DNA of 64,000 nucleotides, taken from contig CM049316.1 in assembly GCA_026874595.1 (NCBI GenBank), positions 71,205,176 to 71,269,175 of the forward strand. The letters are read 5' to 3'. Made by a program: the position numbers and the translations under genes. The stretch comes from Sipunculus nudus (Eukaryota > Annelida > Sipuncula > Golfingiida > Sipunculidae). Positions within the stretch are counted from its first letter, which is position 1. Each line of letters opens with the position of its first letter. Positions 36,454-49,230 of the stretch are shown here, piece by piece. The notes under the pieces were generated by a model. The model saw only the letters and a program-made list of their open reading frames with translations, made no database searches and was not told the DNA's origin.

Positions 36454-38759
36454 GGCACAAATCGTAACCGCTGGACCTAGAACCTTGTAATTTGGGATTC
36501 TGAGAGGTCCATAAAAAATCTCCTTGGAAACCAGAAATTAGGTCTCTGTTACCCATATCCTTCGAGCTATGTGGCCCCAAAGTACCCCCCAGAAAAGTCA
36601 AAAATTTCATACAAAAACTTCAATATCTCATCAACTACTTGACTGATGGTCATGATTTTTGGCATACATATTGATCATGAGATGTTACATCACTTCCTGC
36701 AGACTGGTGGCGCCACCTGTATTTTTCGATTTTTTACGATTTTTTTTCTCTATTTTTGAGACCTTTAAAAATGTGAACATCTGTTAACAAGGCACAAATC
36801 ATAAAGACTGGACTTAGAATGTTAATTCTTGACACACTGAGAGGTCCATGAAAAATCTCCTTGGAAACCAGAAATTAGGTCTCTGTTACCCATATCCTTT
36901 GAGCTATGGGGCCCCAAAGTACCCCCCAGAATAGTGAAAAATTTCATACAAAAACTTCAATATCTCAATAACTACATCACTGATGGTCTTCATTTTTGGC
37001 ATACATATTGATCATGAGATGTTTGATCAGTTCCTGCAGACTGGTGGCGCCACCTGTACTGTTTGATTTTTTACGATTTTTTCCTCTATTTTTGAGACCT
37101 TTGAGGATGCTGTCATCTGTTTGTGTGGCACAAATCGTAACGACTGGACCTAGAATCTTCATTTTCGACACACTGAGAGACCTATGAAAAGTCTCCATGG
37201 AAACCAGAAATTAGGTCTCTGTTACCCATATCCTTCGAGCTATGGGGCCCAAAATTACCCCCCAGAATAGTCAAAAATTTCATACAAAAACTTCAATATC
37301 TCATTAACTACATCACTGATGGTCATGATTTTCGACATACATATTGATCATGAGATGTTTCATCAGTTTGTGCAGACTGGTGGCGCCACCTGTATTTTTC
37401 AATGTTCACGAATTGTTTTCTCCATTTTTGAGACCTTTAAGGATGTAGTTATCTGTCAACAGGGTACAAATCGTAATGACTGGACCTAGAATCTTCGTTC
37501 TTGACACACAGGGAGACCCATGATAAGTCTCCATGGAAACCTGAAATTTGGTCTCTGTTACCCATATCCTTTGAGCTATGGCACTCCAAAGTACAGCTCA
37601 GAATAATGGAAAATTTGATACAAAAGCTAAAGTATCTGAACAACTAATGCAGAGATAACCATAATTGTTTGCATGGATATTGATCATGGAGTGTTTCATA
37701 AGTTTCTGCAGACTGGTGGCACCACCTGTATTTGTTCGTTTTTTTTTACGAAATTTTTCTGTATTTTTGAGACCTTTAAAGATATGAACATCTGTTAACA
37801 GGGCACAAATCATAAAAACTGGACCAAGAATCTTCATTCTTGACACACAGGGAGACCCATGAAAAGTCTCCATGGAAACTTGAAATTAGGTCTCTGTTAC
37901 CCATATCCTTTGAGCTATGGCACTCCAAAGTACAGCTCAGAATAATGGAAAATTTGATACAAAAGCTAAAGTATCTGAACAACTAATGCAGAGATAACCA
38001 TAATTGTTTGCATGGATATTGATCATGGAGTGTTTCATAAGTTTCTGCAGACTGGTGGCACCACCTGTATTTGTTCGTTTTTTTTTTTACGAAATTTTTC
38101 TGTATTTTTGAGACCTTTAAAGATATGAACATCTGTTAACAGGGCACAAATCATAAAAACTGGACCAAGAATCTTCATTCTTGACACACAGGGAGACCCA
38201 TGAAAAGTCTCCATGGAAACTTGAAATTAGGTCTCTGTTACCCATATTCTTTAAGCTGTATGGGTCCAAAATACCCCCCCCCCCAGAATAATGGAAGATT
38301 TGATACAAAAACTGCAGTATTTCAATTACTACAACACTGATGGTCATGATTTTCGGCACACATATTGATCATGAGCTGTTCCATCTGTTTCTGCAGACTG
38401 GGTGTGCCACCTCTATTTTTTTTTTCAAATTTTTACGAATTTTTTTTTTTTTTGAGACCTTTAAAGATGTGGTTATCTGTCAACAGGGAACAAATCGCAA
38501 CAACTGGACCTAGAATCTTCATTCTTGTCATGCAAGGAGGCCCATGAAAGGTGCCTGTGGAAACTTGAAATTAGGTCTCTGTTACCCATATCCTTCAAGC
38601 TATAGGACTCCGAAGTATCCCTCAGAATAATGGACAATTTGATACAAAAACTGAAGTATCTGAACAACTAATGCAGAGATCACCATGAATTTTTGCATGG
38701 ATATTGACCATTAAGTGTTTTTATTAGTTTCTGCAGACTGGTGGAGCCACCTGTATTTT
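36454..38759 (+). repeat. Seven ~340-bp tandem modules inside E3
   Basis: Modules begin with GGCACAAATCGTAA or variants near 36454, 36791, 37137, 37463, 37802, 38143 and 38487. Each contains CTGGACCTAGAATCTTC, TCTCTGTTACCCATATCC, TTTGATACAAAA-type and TTGATCATGAGATG words, then CTGCAGACTGGTGGCGCCAC and CTGTATTTTT. Segments near 37570-37908 and 37911-38250 are almost identical, a recent one-module duplication. Similar 60-80-codon minus-strand frames recur once per module and are artefacts. Confidence 0.9.
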
Positions 38760-39892
38760 TGTATCCGCCAAAACGAAGTTTTGCGGATACTATGTTTTTG
38801 ACAGAGTTCCTCCGCGGCGGCGGCGTTCGTTTCCAGAGAGCTCCTCGGAGACTAATGGACCGATTTTTCCCAAACTTACACCTATTATCGGGTCTCATGT
38901 GAACTGGTGCCTAACCAATTTGCATTGACCTCTGACCTTTTCTCTCTATCCAGTGTCCTTTTGTGGGTCTGTTTCCACTCATAAACCCTCATATCTCGGG
39001 AATCGTTTGACCGATCAGGAATTAAAATTGATACAAATGTAGCCCTTGGATTGCTTATAACATACACAAAAAATGGTGGCACCACCTGTAACCATGTTTG
39101 CACAGTGTCCATCTGTTCATCTGCCTTGGGTTAAAATCACTCATATCTCTGCAGTGAATTGACTAATTCACCTGAAATTCGTCATGTGTATACATCCAGG
39201 ATAGCTTTCTTGATTTTATGACAGGTGGCGCCACCTACGTTCACGTTCACGCTGATGACATCCAAGCTTATATCTCGGGAACCGTTTGACCGATCAGGAA
39301 ATAAAATTTATACAAATGTAGCCCTTTGATAGCTCTGTAACATACACAAAAAATGGTGGCGCCACCTGTAACAATGTTTGTCTGTCTGTTAGTCTGCCGT
39401 GGCCTAAAATCACTCATTTCTCTGTAGTGGTTCGACATAACTGCCTAAAATTTTGCAGGTTTATACATCGTGGAGAGCTTTCTTGATTTTATGACAGGTG
39501 GCGCCACCTACATTCTAGTTAACGCTGGACACATCCAAGCTCATATCTCAGGAACCATTTGACCGATTGGGCCAAAATTGTGCATGTGTTTAGATCTCAC
39601 ATAGGTCTTTATCATACACAAAACTGGAGGGGTTACCTGCAAAGATTTTTGCACAGTGTTTGTCTGTTTGTCTGCCATGGGCAAAAATCGCTCATATACA
39701 TGTAGTGGTTTGACTTTTCTGCCTAAGATTTTGCAGGTGTATACAACTTGGACAGCTTTCTGGATTTGTGGTAGGTGGCACAACCTGCATACACATTTAG
39801 GCTGCAGACATCCATGCTGATATGCAACATACCTCACTCTATTTCCCCTTGCCACTCAATCCATGCCTCACTATCCGATTTTGGCAGATACA
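38760..39892 (+). mobile_element. Element F1, family F copy nested in E3
   Basis: It starts with TGTATCCGCC, part of a hairpin (GTATCCGCCAAAAC, GAA, GTTTTGCGGATAC), and ends GGCAGATACA, an inverted copy of the first ten bases with one mismatch. Length 1133 bp. Inside are degenerate modules: ATATCTCGGGAACCGTTTGA, GTAGCCCTTTGATAGCT-type, AAAATGGTGGCGCCACCTG, ATCACTCATATCTCTGCAG. The host word ACCTGTATT appears at 38749-38757 and again at 39911-39919, showing where E3 resumes. Non-coding. Confidence 0.75.
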
Positions 39893-40107
39893 TGTAGTCA
39901 CTTGTCGGTTACCTGTATTCTAGTTTTAAAAGTTTACACATTTTTCTCTATTTTTGAGATATATAAATACAGACTAAATCTTGGCCTGTTGGTTAATCTG
40001 TTTGATGCTTCAGTTGAATGGGTATATACTACCATTCTGATGATAAAATTTCCTTTTGCGAATCTCTTCCCAGTCAGCTGAGCGTCATGACCCATGGGTC
40101 ACTTGTT

Positions 40108-40589
40108 CTACAAATCAGACATAAAAACCCCTAACAAAGTGTCCATTGCTTTCTGAAGTTTTCTAATGTAGTTTCCTACTTGTATTCTTTAGTTTCAAGG
40201 GTGTGTTTTTTTTTGTGTTTTATAATTTTCCAGCATTTTCTTTAACTGTAGAGAGTGTTCTTTAATATTCCAGAGCATTAAGTTTTTCAAGCATTCTGTG
40301 GATTCAAGATTGTCCTTTATTTGTACAGATATTCTATAGCACATACAGGCCCTTGAAATCACCTGTCTGAATGGCCCCTATATAGCCTTATACTACCAAT
40401 AGTAATATTAAGACACAAGGTAAGAAACGACTGATGGAGGACCCCCAGTGACCTGCAGTATAAACTATCCATTTCAAAACCTACAGATGGAGTGGCACAA
40501 ACTTATCTCTTACATGCACATAAAAATGACCCAAATCATGTTTCCATCTGACACAGAACTAACTTGTGTTACGGTTACTAGCCATGTAT
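40108..40589. other. Stretch without a recognisable gene
   Basis: No gene or repeat was recognised after the 3' end of E3. Confidence 0.5.
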
Positions 40590-40790
40590 AAATAGCTGTT
40601 TAATCAGGCTCAGCAGGGCACTGTTTGCCGGTCTTCCTCTCCATTACAATCTCAAAGGCCGGAACAGCTTCTGACAGATCAGCGTTGCTGTCATTGGTCG
40701 GCTATGATAAACAATAACATGATGGAGCTCGAAAGTCACTCAAGCCTTTTCAAGGGTCGGTGTTTATAGTTTCCACAAGTGTAGTTTCCA
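40590..40790. promoter_or_regulatory. Candidate conserved non-coding element
   Basis: A compact base-balanced island. CATTGGTCGGCTATG runs into ATAAACAATAACATG (40692-40720), giving a CCAAT-type word next to a forkhead/SOX-like word. It also contains GGCCGGAACAGC and CTGACAGATCAGCG. Enhancer identity is inference. Confidence 0.3.
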
Positions 40791-41399
40791 GGCCACATAA
40801 TTCTATATTTTTTTCAGATATTTAATCAAATACATCCTATGAGTGTGTAATGATTTTCAATTTCAGAAATTTCAGAAATTTTTAGAATTGTATCCTTCCA
40901 GATCGATGTTATCCTTTGTTTTATTATTTTCATGTCTCAGTTACTTACTGAGTGATATGATACCAAATGAATGAAACATACTATGCTGTTGCCTTTTTTG
41001 TTTGTGAGGGTTTCAGTTTTGTGATACTTGTGAAAGGAGAATTGTCATGAAAATAAAACCATTGTAGATAATAGGTCTCATGGTTGGAGGCAAAGTTGAA
41101 AGTAAAACCTGACATCATGAATAAAAACAGATCATATATTCAAAGATCTTCCCATTGATCTGATATCATTAATTTACCATACTTTGTGTCAATAAGATTT
41201 TGTGCCTGTAATAGTTGATATAATTAATTCACATTATAATTGTTATAATCTCTGTTTTGGTCTTTTGTAACCAGAGATCGCAAAAATTAAAATCTCACAA
41301 AACAATGAAAAAGTGAAAATCACAAAATTTTAAACCATGAATATTGAGGGATAAATGTAACTTATTTTGTGTCAGTGTTTGTCAGTCCAGGAGTTATTT
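40791..41399. other. AT-rich stretch without a recognisable gene
   Basis: No gene or repeat was recognised. Confidence 0.5.
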
Positions 41400-41745
41400 T
41401 TGAAGCAGTACCAACAGTGATGCATTACTAACATGACCTATGCAAGAATAAATATGCCCATCATATTTGCTGTGACCGCTGACCTCCTTATGTATGTACA
41501 AGTTTTGCTGAGAACAAATTCAGGTTAGAAAGTCTTTCGGCAAATATTTACAGTGAGTTTCATGAAAATGCATAAAATTGTAAGTCATCATGGCACCATC
41601 AAAGTCTGGTGACCTTTGACTTCATTAAACATTTGTCTATTTTAACAGTTATTTTGAGTTTCATGAAAATCCAACAAATCCTTGGTAATAAAGTTAATTA
41701 TCACAGTGACACTAAAACTTGAAGGCTAGAAAATGCCTAAACCAT
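41400..41745 (-). repeat. Dispersed repeat family I, minus-strand copy
   Basis: Read in reverse it follows the same order as 30150-30955: TAGTGTCACTGTGATAA, TTGGATTTTCATGAAACTCA, TTAATGAAGTCAAAGGTCAC, then a second module with GATGACTTACAATTTT and CATGAAACTCACTG. Confidence 0.55.
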
Positions 41746-43199
41746 TATATAACTTTACTTAGAGATGCATTTAAAATCAAATGCTAAAGCTGAAAGTAAT
41801 ACTTCTTCTAGACAGTTTTGTTCTTTTTACCTTTATAATGGTTTGATAATTTTCAGGATAAATGCATAATATATCTGTACTGAAAAGGAAGTCCTTTTAG
41901 GATAATGAGGGAGTTACATTTCAAGAGGAAGTATGGTAATATTTTGTCAAAGCAAATATACTTCTTTGTTTTACATTGCACATTTACATTTAATGTCTAT
42001 AACATGAACATTTAAACATTCTAGTTTTTATATAAATGAATTTTAATTACAGAGTCTCATTGTTTTCTGGTCAGGAAAAAGATAATACTTAATTTCCAAA
42101 TATAAGACTATAAAAGACTATTACTTAATTTCCAATTTTTTAAACAAAATTATAAAGTATTTGAAATTGCAAAGACCTTTTAGTAATATGAACTCTCTTA
42201 ATTATGAATTCAAACACTTGATTACAATAAACTGATACTCTAACATTTAATTTTGGTGTTTGCAATGAGTTTGAATTTATTTGATCCATTTAATGACACA
42301 GCCACTAAAAATATTTGTCATATATTTGATTGTTCATCTAATGTGATTCATAACTATGTGAAAAGTATGTTTATTGACTTGTATTATATTAATTAAAGAT
42401 CAACCAAATTAATACTAATTATTCAAATCCTTCAGTACTGATAAGCACAGAAATAATATTTTGCCCTGTGAAGTTGACTTGTGTGGCACCCACATCCATT
42501 GTTCTTCATCTGCACGCTTCCAATAGAATATTTCTACTCAAAATGAAAGTCTTCCAGTTGGGAATGGTGGGGATGGCTGGGAACTCTTGTCTCAAGTGTC
42601 AAAGGAGTCTGAATCTGTATGGTGTGGCATCTTCTGATGTAGAACTGACCACTGTTTACAGTATACCATAGAAATGACGGCAGAATTAATGCAGCTCAAG
42701 AGCTGATATTTATTTGTTATGCAGTAAGTAGACTGCTGGGAGGTTCAGAATTATACGTATGCAGAATGTATGACATAAAATAAATCACCAAGTTTGAGTA
42801 TGAGATAGATACTCCCAAAAAGTCATCAATAAATAATTCAGTTGTGCAACTCAATCAATCAGTCAAGTGTAAGATTAATATACTTACAAAAACAGGTTAT
42901 CACTGTTTTTTTTTAAGCCATAGACCGTTTTGCCAAATGTGATCTTGAAATTTCATAATAATTAAGATACAGGTGTGTGTGTTATGATGACATTTGTTTT
43001 GCTGCCTCATGCAATGCTTTAAAGTTTTCACTACAGCTCTTTATGACTCCCTGCTTGGAGTAATGCTACATATTTCTAGAGTTTTCTTCATCAGTTACAT
43101 CCTTTTCATGTTGTTGTAACAAGTCTCAGTGTTACTGCAAGGAATCAGAAAAGCTAAAGCATTAATACAAAAGGCCCTAAGTTTGATTTTCCATGCACA
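41746..43199. other. AT-rich stretch; one possible exon-like patch
   Basis: Mostly very AT-rich. A base-balanced patch (about 42465-42680) has a 67-codon plus-strand frame and a competing minus-strand frame of about 50 codons. Neither shows a known domain, so no gene is called. Confidence 0.4.
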
Positions 43200-43570
43200 G
43201 TCTTAAAAACAAAATGTGAAAATCTCCACATAACAAAAGAGACTCCAAAGTAAAACTTAAATAAAAAATTGATCTACAGAGCCCTAAAATATATTAGAAA
43301 AAAACTCCACTGAACCAGAGAGTCACAAAAACAAAATGTGAAAAATTTTATGAACCAGAGAGTCACAAAGCAAAATGTGAAAAATTTTCAGAACCAGAGG
43401 GCCTGTCAAAAGGAAAATGTAAAATACTGGTCAGAAACCACAGAGCCACAAAAGTAAAATGTAAAAAAACTGGTCAGAACCAGTGCTGGTAAAGAAATAT
43501 AAGAATAAAACTATAGAACAAGAGAGCCTCAATATAGCAAAATTAATAAAAGTCCACTGAACCTCTGAGA
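43200..43570. repeat. Degenerate ~50-60-bp tandem repeat
   Basis: The order GAACCAGAGAGTCACAAA, AACAAAATGTGAAAAAT (or AAGTAAAATGTAAAAA) and CTGGTCAGAACCA recurs five to seven times with drift. Purine-rich on the plus strand. No coding potential. Confidence 0.7.
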
Positions 43571-45899
43571 GGCACTGCAAAATTGTAATACAGGTCAGTA
43601 TTTCTGGATAATTCTACGTAACATTCATATAAAGCTTTATTTCCAGTAGGCTACATAATCATATATAATTCTTTTTTGTAGGATTTTTGTTATCCTCAGT
43701 CAACACACAGTACCACCTAACCACCATAGACTTATATATCCTTTAAAAATATAAAAAAGTCAAATATTCCATCAGTCCTTGGCTCAGCATCTATCTCTGG
43801 AAAAAAACTTTATTTAATGATTTTAAATTCATGATAAAATTCTTAATATTATTGTGTTCTTGCAACCAGACTGATAGAAACATATAAGAAAAGATTTTAA
43901 TGGATGAAAATATAAACTTTTTTGTAATATAAAGTGAAGTATCCTTGGAAGAGGATTTGGAGGTTTTTTTTATCTACAGTGCACTCCACATCCCACCTTG
44001 GCTGATCAGTAAACTGTTTTTGTTCAGTTTATTGAAATTTACCATAATGTTATCCCACAGACAGACATCAGTTTTATCTGTTGAATTTTACGAGATTTGT
44101 TTTCTTAAGCAGAACATTAAAGAAGGAGTAAAGCTGGAATAATATAAACATAAAATCTCAGGTCAGGCTTTTATGGATACAAGTATCATAAAATAAGAAA
44201 ATTTCAGGCATTAAATCTTACAAAAACAAGTCGGCATGCAAAAAAGCTTGCTCTTCCAGAATAAAAAATCAGGTTTAATGGAAATTGGTACATGAAAAGT
44301 AGATCATTTAGGGCATAAATCATACAAACTTACTTGGGGAAGAACTGTTTGTATAGTTTACTTTCGGCTAGGTTGTATAATGTGATCGGTCATAGAAATT
44401 CAAGGACATTGGAAAATTGCAGTTTTTGTAATATTAACTGCTGAGATTACAAACATTGAGATTTACACAGATAAGCAAGATTAATAAATTGACAATAAAT
44501 CATTGTCCAATTTACTTTTATATTGTAAAAGCAGGCTTTATAGAAAGGGATGGTGCTCGCAGTTATCAGTACTGTGATAGATTTATTTTTCATGACTTGG
44601 TCAATGAAGATCTGACTGTTTATCCATACAAGGAATCCTTTCAGAATATTCTGCCCCTTGTATCCTTTAGTTTTTCTGCTTTGCTTGTGGAATTCATTAG
44701 GTCTAAAAATTTACTGTCTGATATTTAAGTTTGCTGTTCCAGCATGTTTTGAGGTTACATGTACAGATTTTTTGCATATGAAGACTTTTATCTGAAACGT
44801 TAGCCTCAAACAAACTAATGAAGGGGACATTTTATGAGCAGAAGGCAAATGCAGGAAACTTTGAAAAGGTTTGTAATGTTTCTTAAGGAAATTTTAATCA
44901 AAGGATTTTTTTTTCACAGGAAACATTGGTCAAGGGACATTCTGATTGAATACATCTGCCAGAAAGACCTTTTGGTAGGTCCAGGAAGCGACATTCAAGG
45001 AAACATGGCTTAATTAAAAATATGTTACCATTGAAAATTAAAATATTTATGTAACTTCAGGAAATCTAAAATAAGGGAATGTAGATTCAGAAAATACCCT
45101 TCAGGAATATTTAAAAAGTCTTCACCAAAGATCAGTCCTTCAAACAACTTGATCAGGGCAACATTTCCTTATAGAAACTTTTAAAATGCAAACATTAAAA
45201 ATCAAATGGATAACTGTCTCCAAGCATAACCATTCTTTCTGTACATGAATATATATCCTTTGAAATTTTTGTCAAGGATTATTGCTATAGGGAAAGTTCT
45301 TCAAATAGGAAACATTTTTTTTAAATAGTAAACTTACTTGTGTAATGGTAAATAGGTATTTATATGTTTTTATCTGAAAAGTAACTTACAGTATCCAAAT
45401 TGCGCATAAGCAGCTGCTTGTGATACAGTTTGGAAATTCAATCTTCACCCCATGCTTGTATTATTATCACTATTTTCAAATAAAGCAGCATGTTGATTAC
45501 ATATCTTTATCACATTATTTAACAGTCAGTTGATTTATGTGAAATAATAATTATGATACTTTAAAATGACAATATAAATCATAGTTTCTGTGAAGATTCT
45601 GAGTTACCAATAAGATGACTGTAATAAACATATAAAAATGTAAAATTAAAAAAAAATAAAAAATACAACAAAATATAAAAATATAAAATTTCTCTTATCT
45701 AAGTGATCAGTCATAGATATAAAAACTTTATTTTTTTAATAATTTTAAATACAAATTTTAATTTTGAGTTCCTTTCTATATCAAATCCATTTGTGAATTC
45801 TAATACTATTGACAGCTCTGGTACAGAGTCTGTTCATTTTTGTATATTTTTGTGCCCAAATATGATAGAAAACTGAAATTCAGAGTTTTCATTCTAGTT
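43571..45899. other. AT-rich stretch, no gene recognised
   Basis: A 90-codon frame (44456-44728, plus) is the longest and shows no domain I recognise. Around 44800-45200 several GGAAACATT and AAGGGACATT words recur, possibly a very old tandem repeat. Confidence 0.4.
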
Positions 45900-46350
45900 T
45901 CCTATTCACTTCCTTTAAGGAGCTGCTTATCAAACTCCTTTCGTGCTAACTGTTTATCATCACATTGGCTGGTACCCATTATCAAGCGGATATTCTGATT
46001 CTGGACAAGAAATTCCCATGGTGTAGACCACATTATCATTATATTCTTATATTCAGAAGTGATGGAATGCCATGAGCCATCACAAATGACCAATATAGCC
46101 TGTGTTTGGGTCTTAAACAGTGCTGATGGCCTGCTTGCAGATGGTGCCCTCCCAAGGCTGAGGGATCTTAATGCATAACATGAAACACTCTCGTCCACTG
46201 AGTGGAAATAAATTACATGTCTCTTCGTATTGTGAAGCGTAAGGACCTGAGAGGTCCAATTTTATGAGGCGGCTTTGCTGAATTGCCAATGGACTCAAAG
46301 CAGACACAAAGGGTAATGCCCAGTAGGTAATTAACCCAAGATTAATGACT
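45900..46350. promoter_or_regulatory. Candidate conserved non-coding element or exon fragment
   Basis: A base-balanced island with AGGTAATTAACCCAAG and ATTAATGAC words (46325-46349), CTGAATTGCCAATGG and ACAAAGGGTAATGCC. On the minus strand a 98-codon frame (45902-46198) and an overlapping 64-codon frame in another phase (46113-46307) cover it. I recognise no protein family in either, and the phase change argues against one intact exon. A regulatory block is preferred, weakly. Confidence 0.3.
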
Positions 46351-46739
46351 GTTTTCTGTGTTCATGCTTCTGCTCAAATGCTGCTCTCTATTTGTCATTT
46401 TCCTGCTTTTTGTGACATATTCAACAGAAAATATTTATATTTAAATAAAATTGGCTTATGGGATGTAAGGCTCACTTCATTATAAATTCAACACTGTGTT
46501 TCCTTCATGTAAGGAAGTAAACATTAAAGTATTAAAATACAAGATTGTCTGACCAATGCCAGGACTGTAGGACTTATAGATGTGAGATAAAGGTGAAAGG
46601 CCAACAAGAGAATCTGTCTGAGAAAAGGTTAATTGAGAACAAATTAATGTCAGTACATTTTCATTTCTCTGACTGCTGTTAAATGCCACTTCCCCAAAGA
46701 GCTAAAATGCATTAATTATAGACACCATTGAGAAGTCAT

Positions 46740-47420
46740 TGTGTCTTTCGTCTGTGGCCCCTTTGCCAAAAGGTTAAATAACATATTCCCTCAAGTTCCA
46801 GCCTCTATCAGTCGAGGGTCATATTTGTATGTCTGTCGGGCAAATTTGTCTGGAGTCACAGTCTGGAGTTTTAAAAGGAAAGAGTTTAATATTTTAGAAG
46901 ACATGATTTTAGTGTCTGATATGATGAGCTGTAATGAAATAATATACAAAATGTCTAATAAGATGATCTTTATCAGACAAAAACTCCCCTATATAGCAAC
47001 ACATTCTCATAACCATGCACCCTTCATCCCACAGGTTTGTTAAATGTACTTTGTACAGCAAGTACATCAGGATTCACCATCGGATGGGAAAGTAAAAAGA
47101 AACTTCTTGAAAAAAGAAGTGAGTTATGAACTCTCTATTTTAGGCTTTAATGAACAAATGTACAAAATGTCTAATGAGCAAACCCTAAAGAATAAAACGT
47201 ATTACCTTGACACTCTCGCTGGTGATATTTATAGTTCTGTTAATGAGGAGAGGTGTTTTGCTCCGTGAATTTGCCTGTCAGTGGGTTTGGCAGTGAGGCC
47301 GTGAAGGTCATTAATTAAATTACCGTTATTACCAGGTTAGTCTTCATTCCAGTAGGGATGGAGGAGTGTCATTAATTAAATCCCAGTAACAGCATTCTCT
47401 TCCTAAGTCTCAGTAATATT
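46740..47420. promoter_or_regulatory. Candidate conserved non-coding cluster with duplicated TTAATTAA sites
   Basis: GTCATTAATTAAAT occurs exactly twice, at 47307-47320 and 47368-47381, 61 bp apart. Between them are ACCGTTATTACC and TCTTCATTCCAGTAGG. Upstream, TACAAAATGTCTAATAAG (near 46947) and TACAAAATGTCTAATGAG (near 47161) are a second duplicated word pair. TTAATTAA is a homeodomain-type site. Two adjoining frames of 100 and 74 codons (46741-47043 and 47044-47268, plus) have no recognised domain. Regulatory identity is inference. Confidence 0.35.
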
Positions 47421-48761
47421 TATCTCCACATATATCCATAGGTGGAGACTTTTTTTGGCATTATAATTCTTTTTTTTTTCTTATTATTATTATTCTGCCT
47501 CTTTTATCTGATTTTATTGATACATACCCAAGATATACCTTACTATCGGCCAATTACTTCCTGATTGTCAATGACCTTGACCTCTTTTACAAGGGCACAG
47601 GGGTGAAAAAATGTGATTTTTTTCTTTTCATATTTTGGAGATCTGTGACTGTCCCAAGACAGTTACAAGAAGTCTAGTTATATTTGTAATTGAAAGAAAT
47701 TGCAGCAACTGCAATATGTTTTGCTCCATGTGTGTGTCATTCAGTGGTACAGGAAGTAGGGAAGCCAAAGAGGAAAATAATGAAATACACCTAGAAATAT
47801 ATCATTATGTCTCTTGTTTATATAAATAGTTCCCTCTGTTTGAGGATTTATGTTTATTTTTTTATTCCATAAGTTTGTATGATTATTACAACGGTGGATT
47901 TGACAAGTTGGAATGGACTAAGTCTGCCATTTCATATTGTATTTGTTTTTTTGTTATCTTCTTAATTTTCTATCTTCATATTACATTGTTGTTTTTATTA
48001 TTGATTCCCTTTAAAGCACTAATAATGTTGATTCACAGCTACCTAAAAGATTGCATAATTTATGTTAAAGAAATCTTGCTCTGAACAAATTGAACCCATG
48101 ATTCTGGTTTCTTTATAAACATTGATGGTAATATCACAGCCCAAGACTGTAGAAGATTAAAGATACATATAAACATATGTATTGTCAAGCAATATTTGGT
48201 TATTTAGGATGAATATAAAAAGGTTACCAGCAAAACCGTCCTGGCGTTATATGTTGTTATTGTTGTGTGTGAGTTAACAGTCCACTTGTGTCTGTTTACA
48301 AAAAAAAGAGGTCCTAGCATATCTTGTGCACATGTTGACAACTCAGAATAAAGTAGAAATATAAAAGAAGAAACACAGAAAAAACTCAGGCTGGAAACTG
48401 GAGAAATCTTGATTTGTGAAGTTGCATGGTATGACTACCAGATGGCGTATGTGGGCACTTTGTTTTGTACCACTGAACATGCCTGGTGCAAGTTATTTTA
48501 AACTTGTGCACAATGGTTTTAGAGCAAAATATTGGCAGAAACCATAATATTTGAAGGAGAAAGCACCATATACTTTATGTAAATTTAACATGCTTGGAAT
48601 GTTAATTGGTTCCTTTAAAATTGGTTTATGCAGGAAATTAACATGCATTAACTTCAAAGGCTGCAGGAATAATACTGCAGGGTTAACACTGCATTAAGAA
48701 ACCACCATTTTACCACTACAAAACAAGAATTTCATTGTTTATATTAGGAGAATTATCAAGG
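47421..48761. other. AT-rich stretch without a recognisable gene
   Basis: A 69-codon hydrophobic frame (47875-48084) reflects T-rich DNA. No repeats were recognised. Confidence 0.45.
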
Positions 48762-48830
<69 letters not shown>

Positions 48831-48834
48831 ATGT
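48762..48834. repeat. (TA)n microsatellite
   Basis: About 70 bp of uninterrupted alternating A and T ending in ACATGTATATG. Confidence 0.97.
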
Positions 48835-49230
48835 TTCTGTGGAGAAGCAGGCTTGAGAAAAATAATTTGTTTAAGTGAAATGGCAGCTGAGGAAAAGTTT
48901 GCTCTATTTTATGACTTATTTGATTTATGTATAGGTTGATGATGGGTCAGCTCAAACCAACAAGCAGAAGTTGTGCCATACTCTCCACCATTTGTTCCTC
49001 TCAGACAGATGATGTTTCATGTCAAGTACTTCAAATATGATTTCATCAGGCTAATGTAGTCTTTCATTATGAAACCCCACTCCTGCTGCTATAAAAAAAT
49101 TGTGTGGCTGTGACAGCACAGATATGTGGTCTTCCTGTCACCTAGGTCACACTTTCATTTATCGTTTGAATATGATGCATCTGTTTGTCAGTAACACACA
49201 ATCGGTCTAGGCCAGACATGGCATTTACCA
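48835..49230. other. Stretch without a recognisable gene
   Basis: Nothing supportable was seen. Confidence 0.5.

Larger units (their letters stand above)
36357..40107 (+). mobile_element. Element E3, family E termini with a modular interior and a nested F1
   Basis: The head hairpin is AGCTCAGCTGACT...AGTCATCTGAGCT, then GTCCGTCTGTCC units. The 3' end is AGTCAGCTGAGCG (40072-40084), TCATGACCCATGGGTCAC and TTGTTC. The head word and the 40072 word are inverted copies at 12 of 13 positions, so E has subterminal inverted repeats plus an extra ~23-nt 3' cap with its own palindrome (GACCCATGGGTC). The interior is seven ~340-bp modules unlike the E1/E2 interior. Family F copy F1 is inserted near the 3' side. 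No transposase frame. Confidence 0.8.

Noticed and set aside
37449-38667. Series of similar 64-80-codon minus-strand frames suggesting a gene family
   Set aside because: They recur once per ~340-bp module of transposon E3 and simply reflect the repeated DNA.
42465-42680. Possible exon in an AT-rich region
   Set aside because: Competing frames on both strands and no recognisable domain or splice context.
45902-46307. Minus-strand protein-coding exon
   Set aside because: Two overlapping frames in different phases, no recognised family, no clear splice sites. Kept only as a candidate constrained block.
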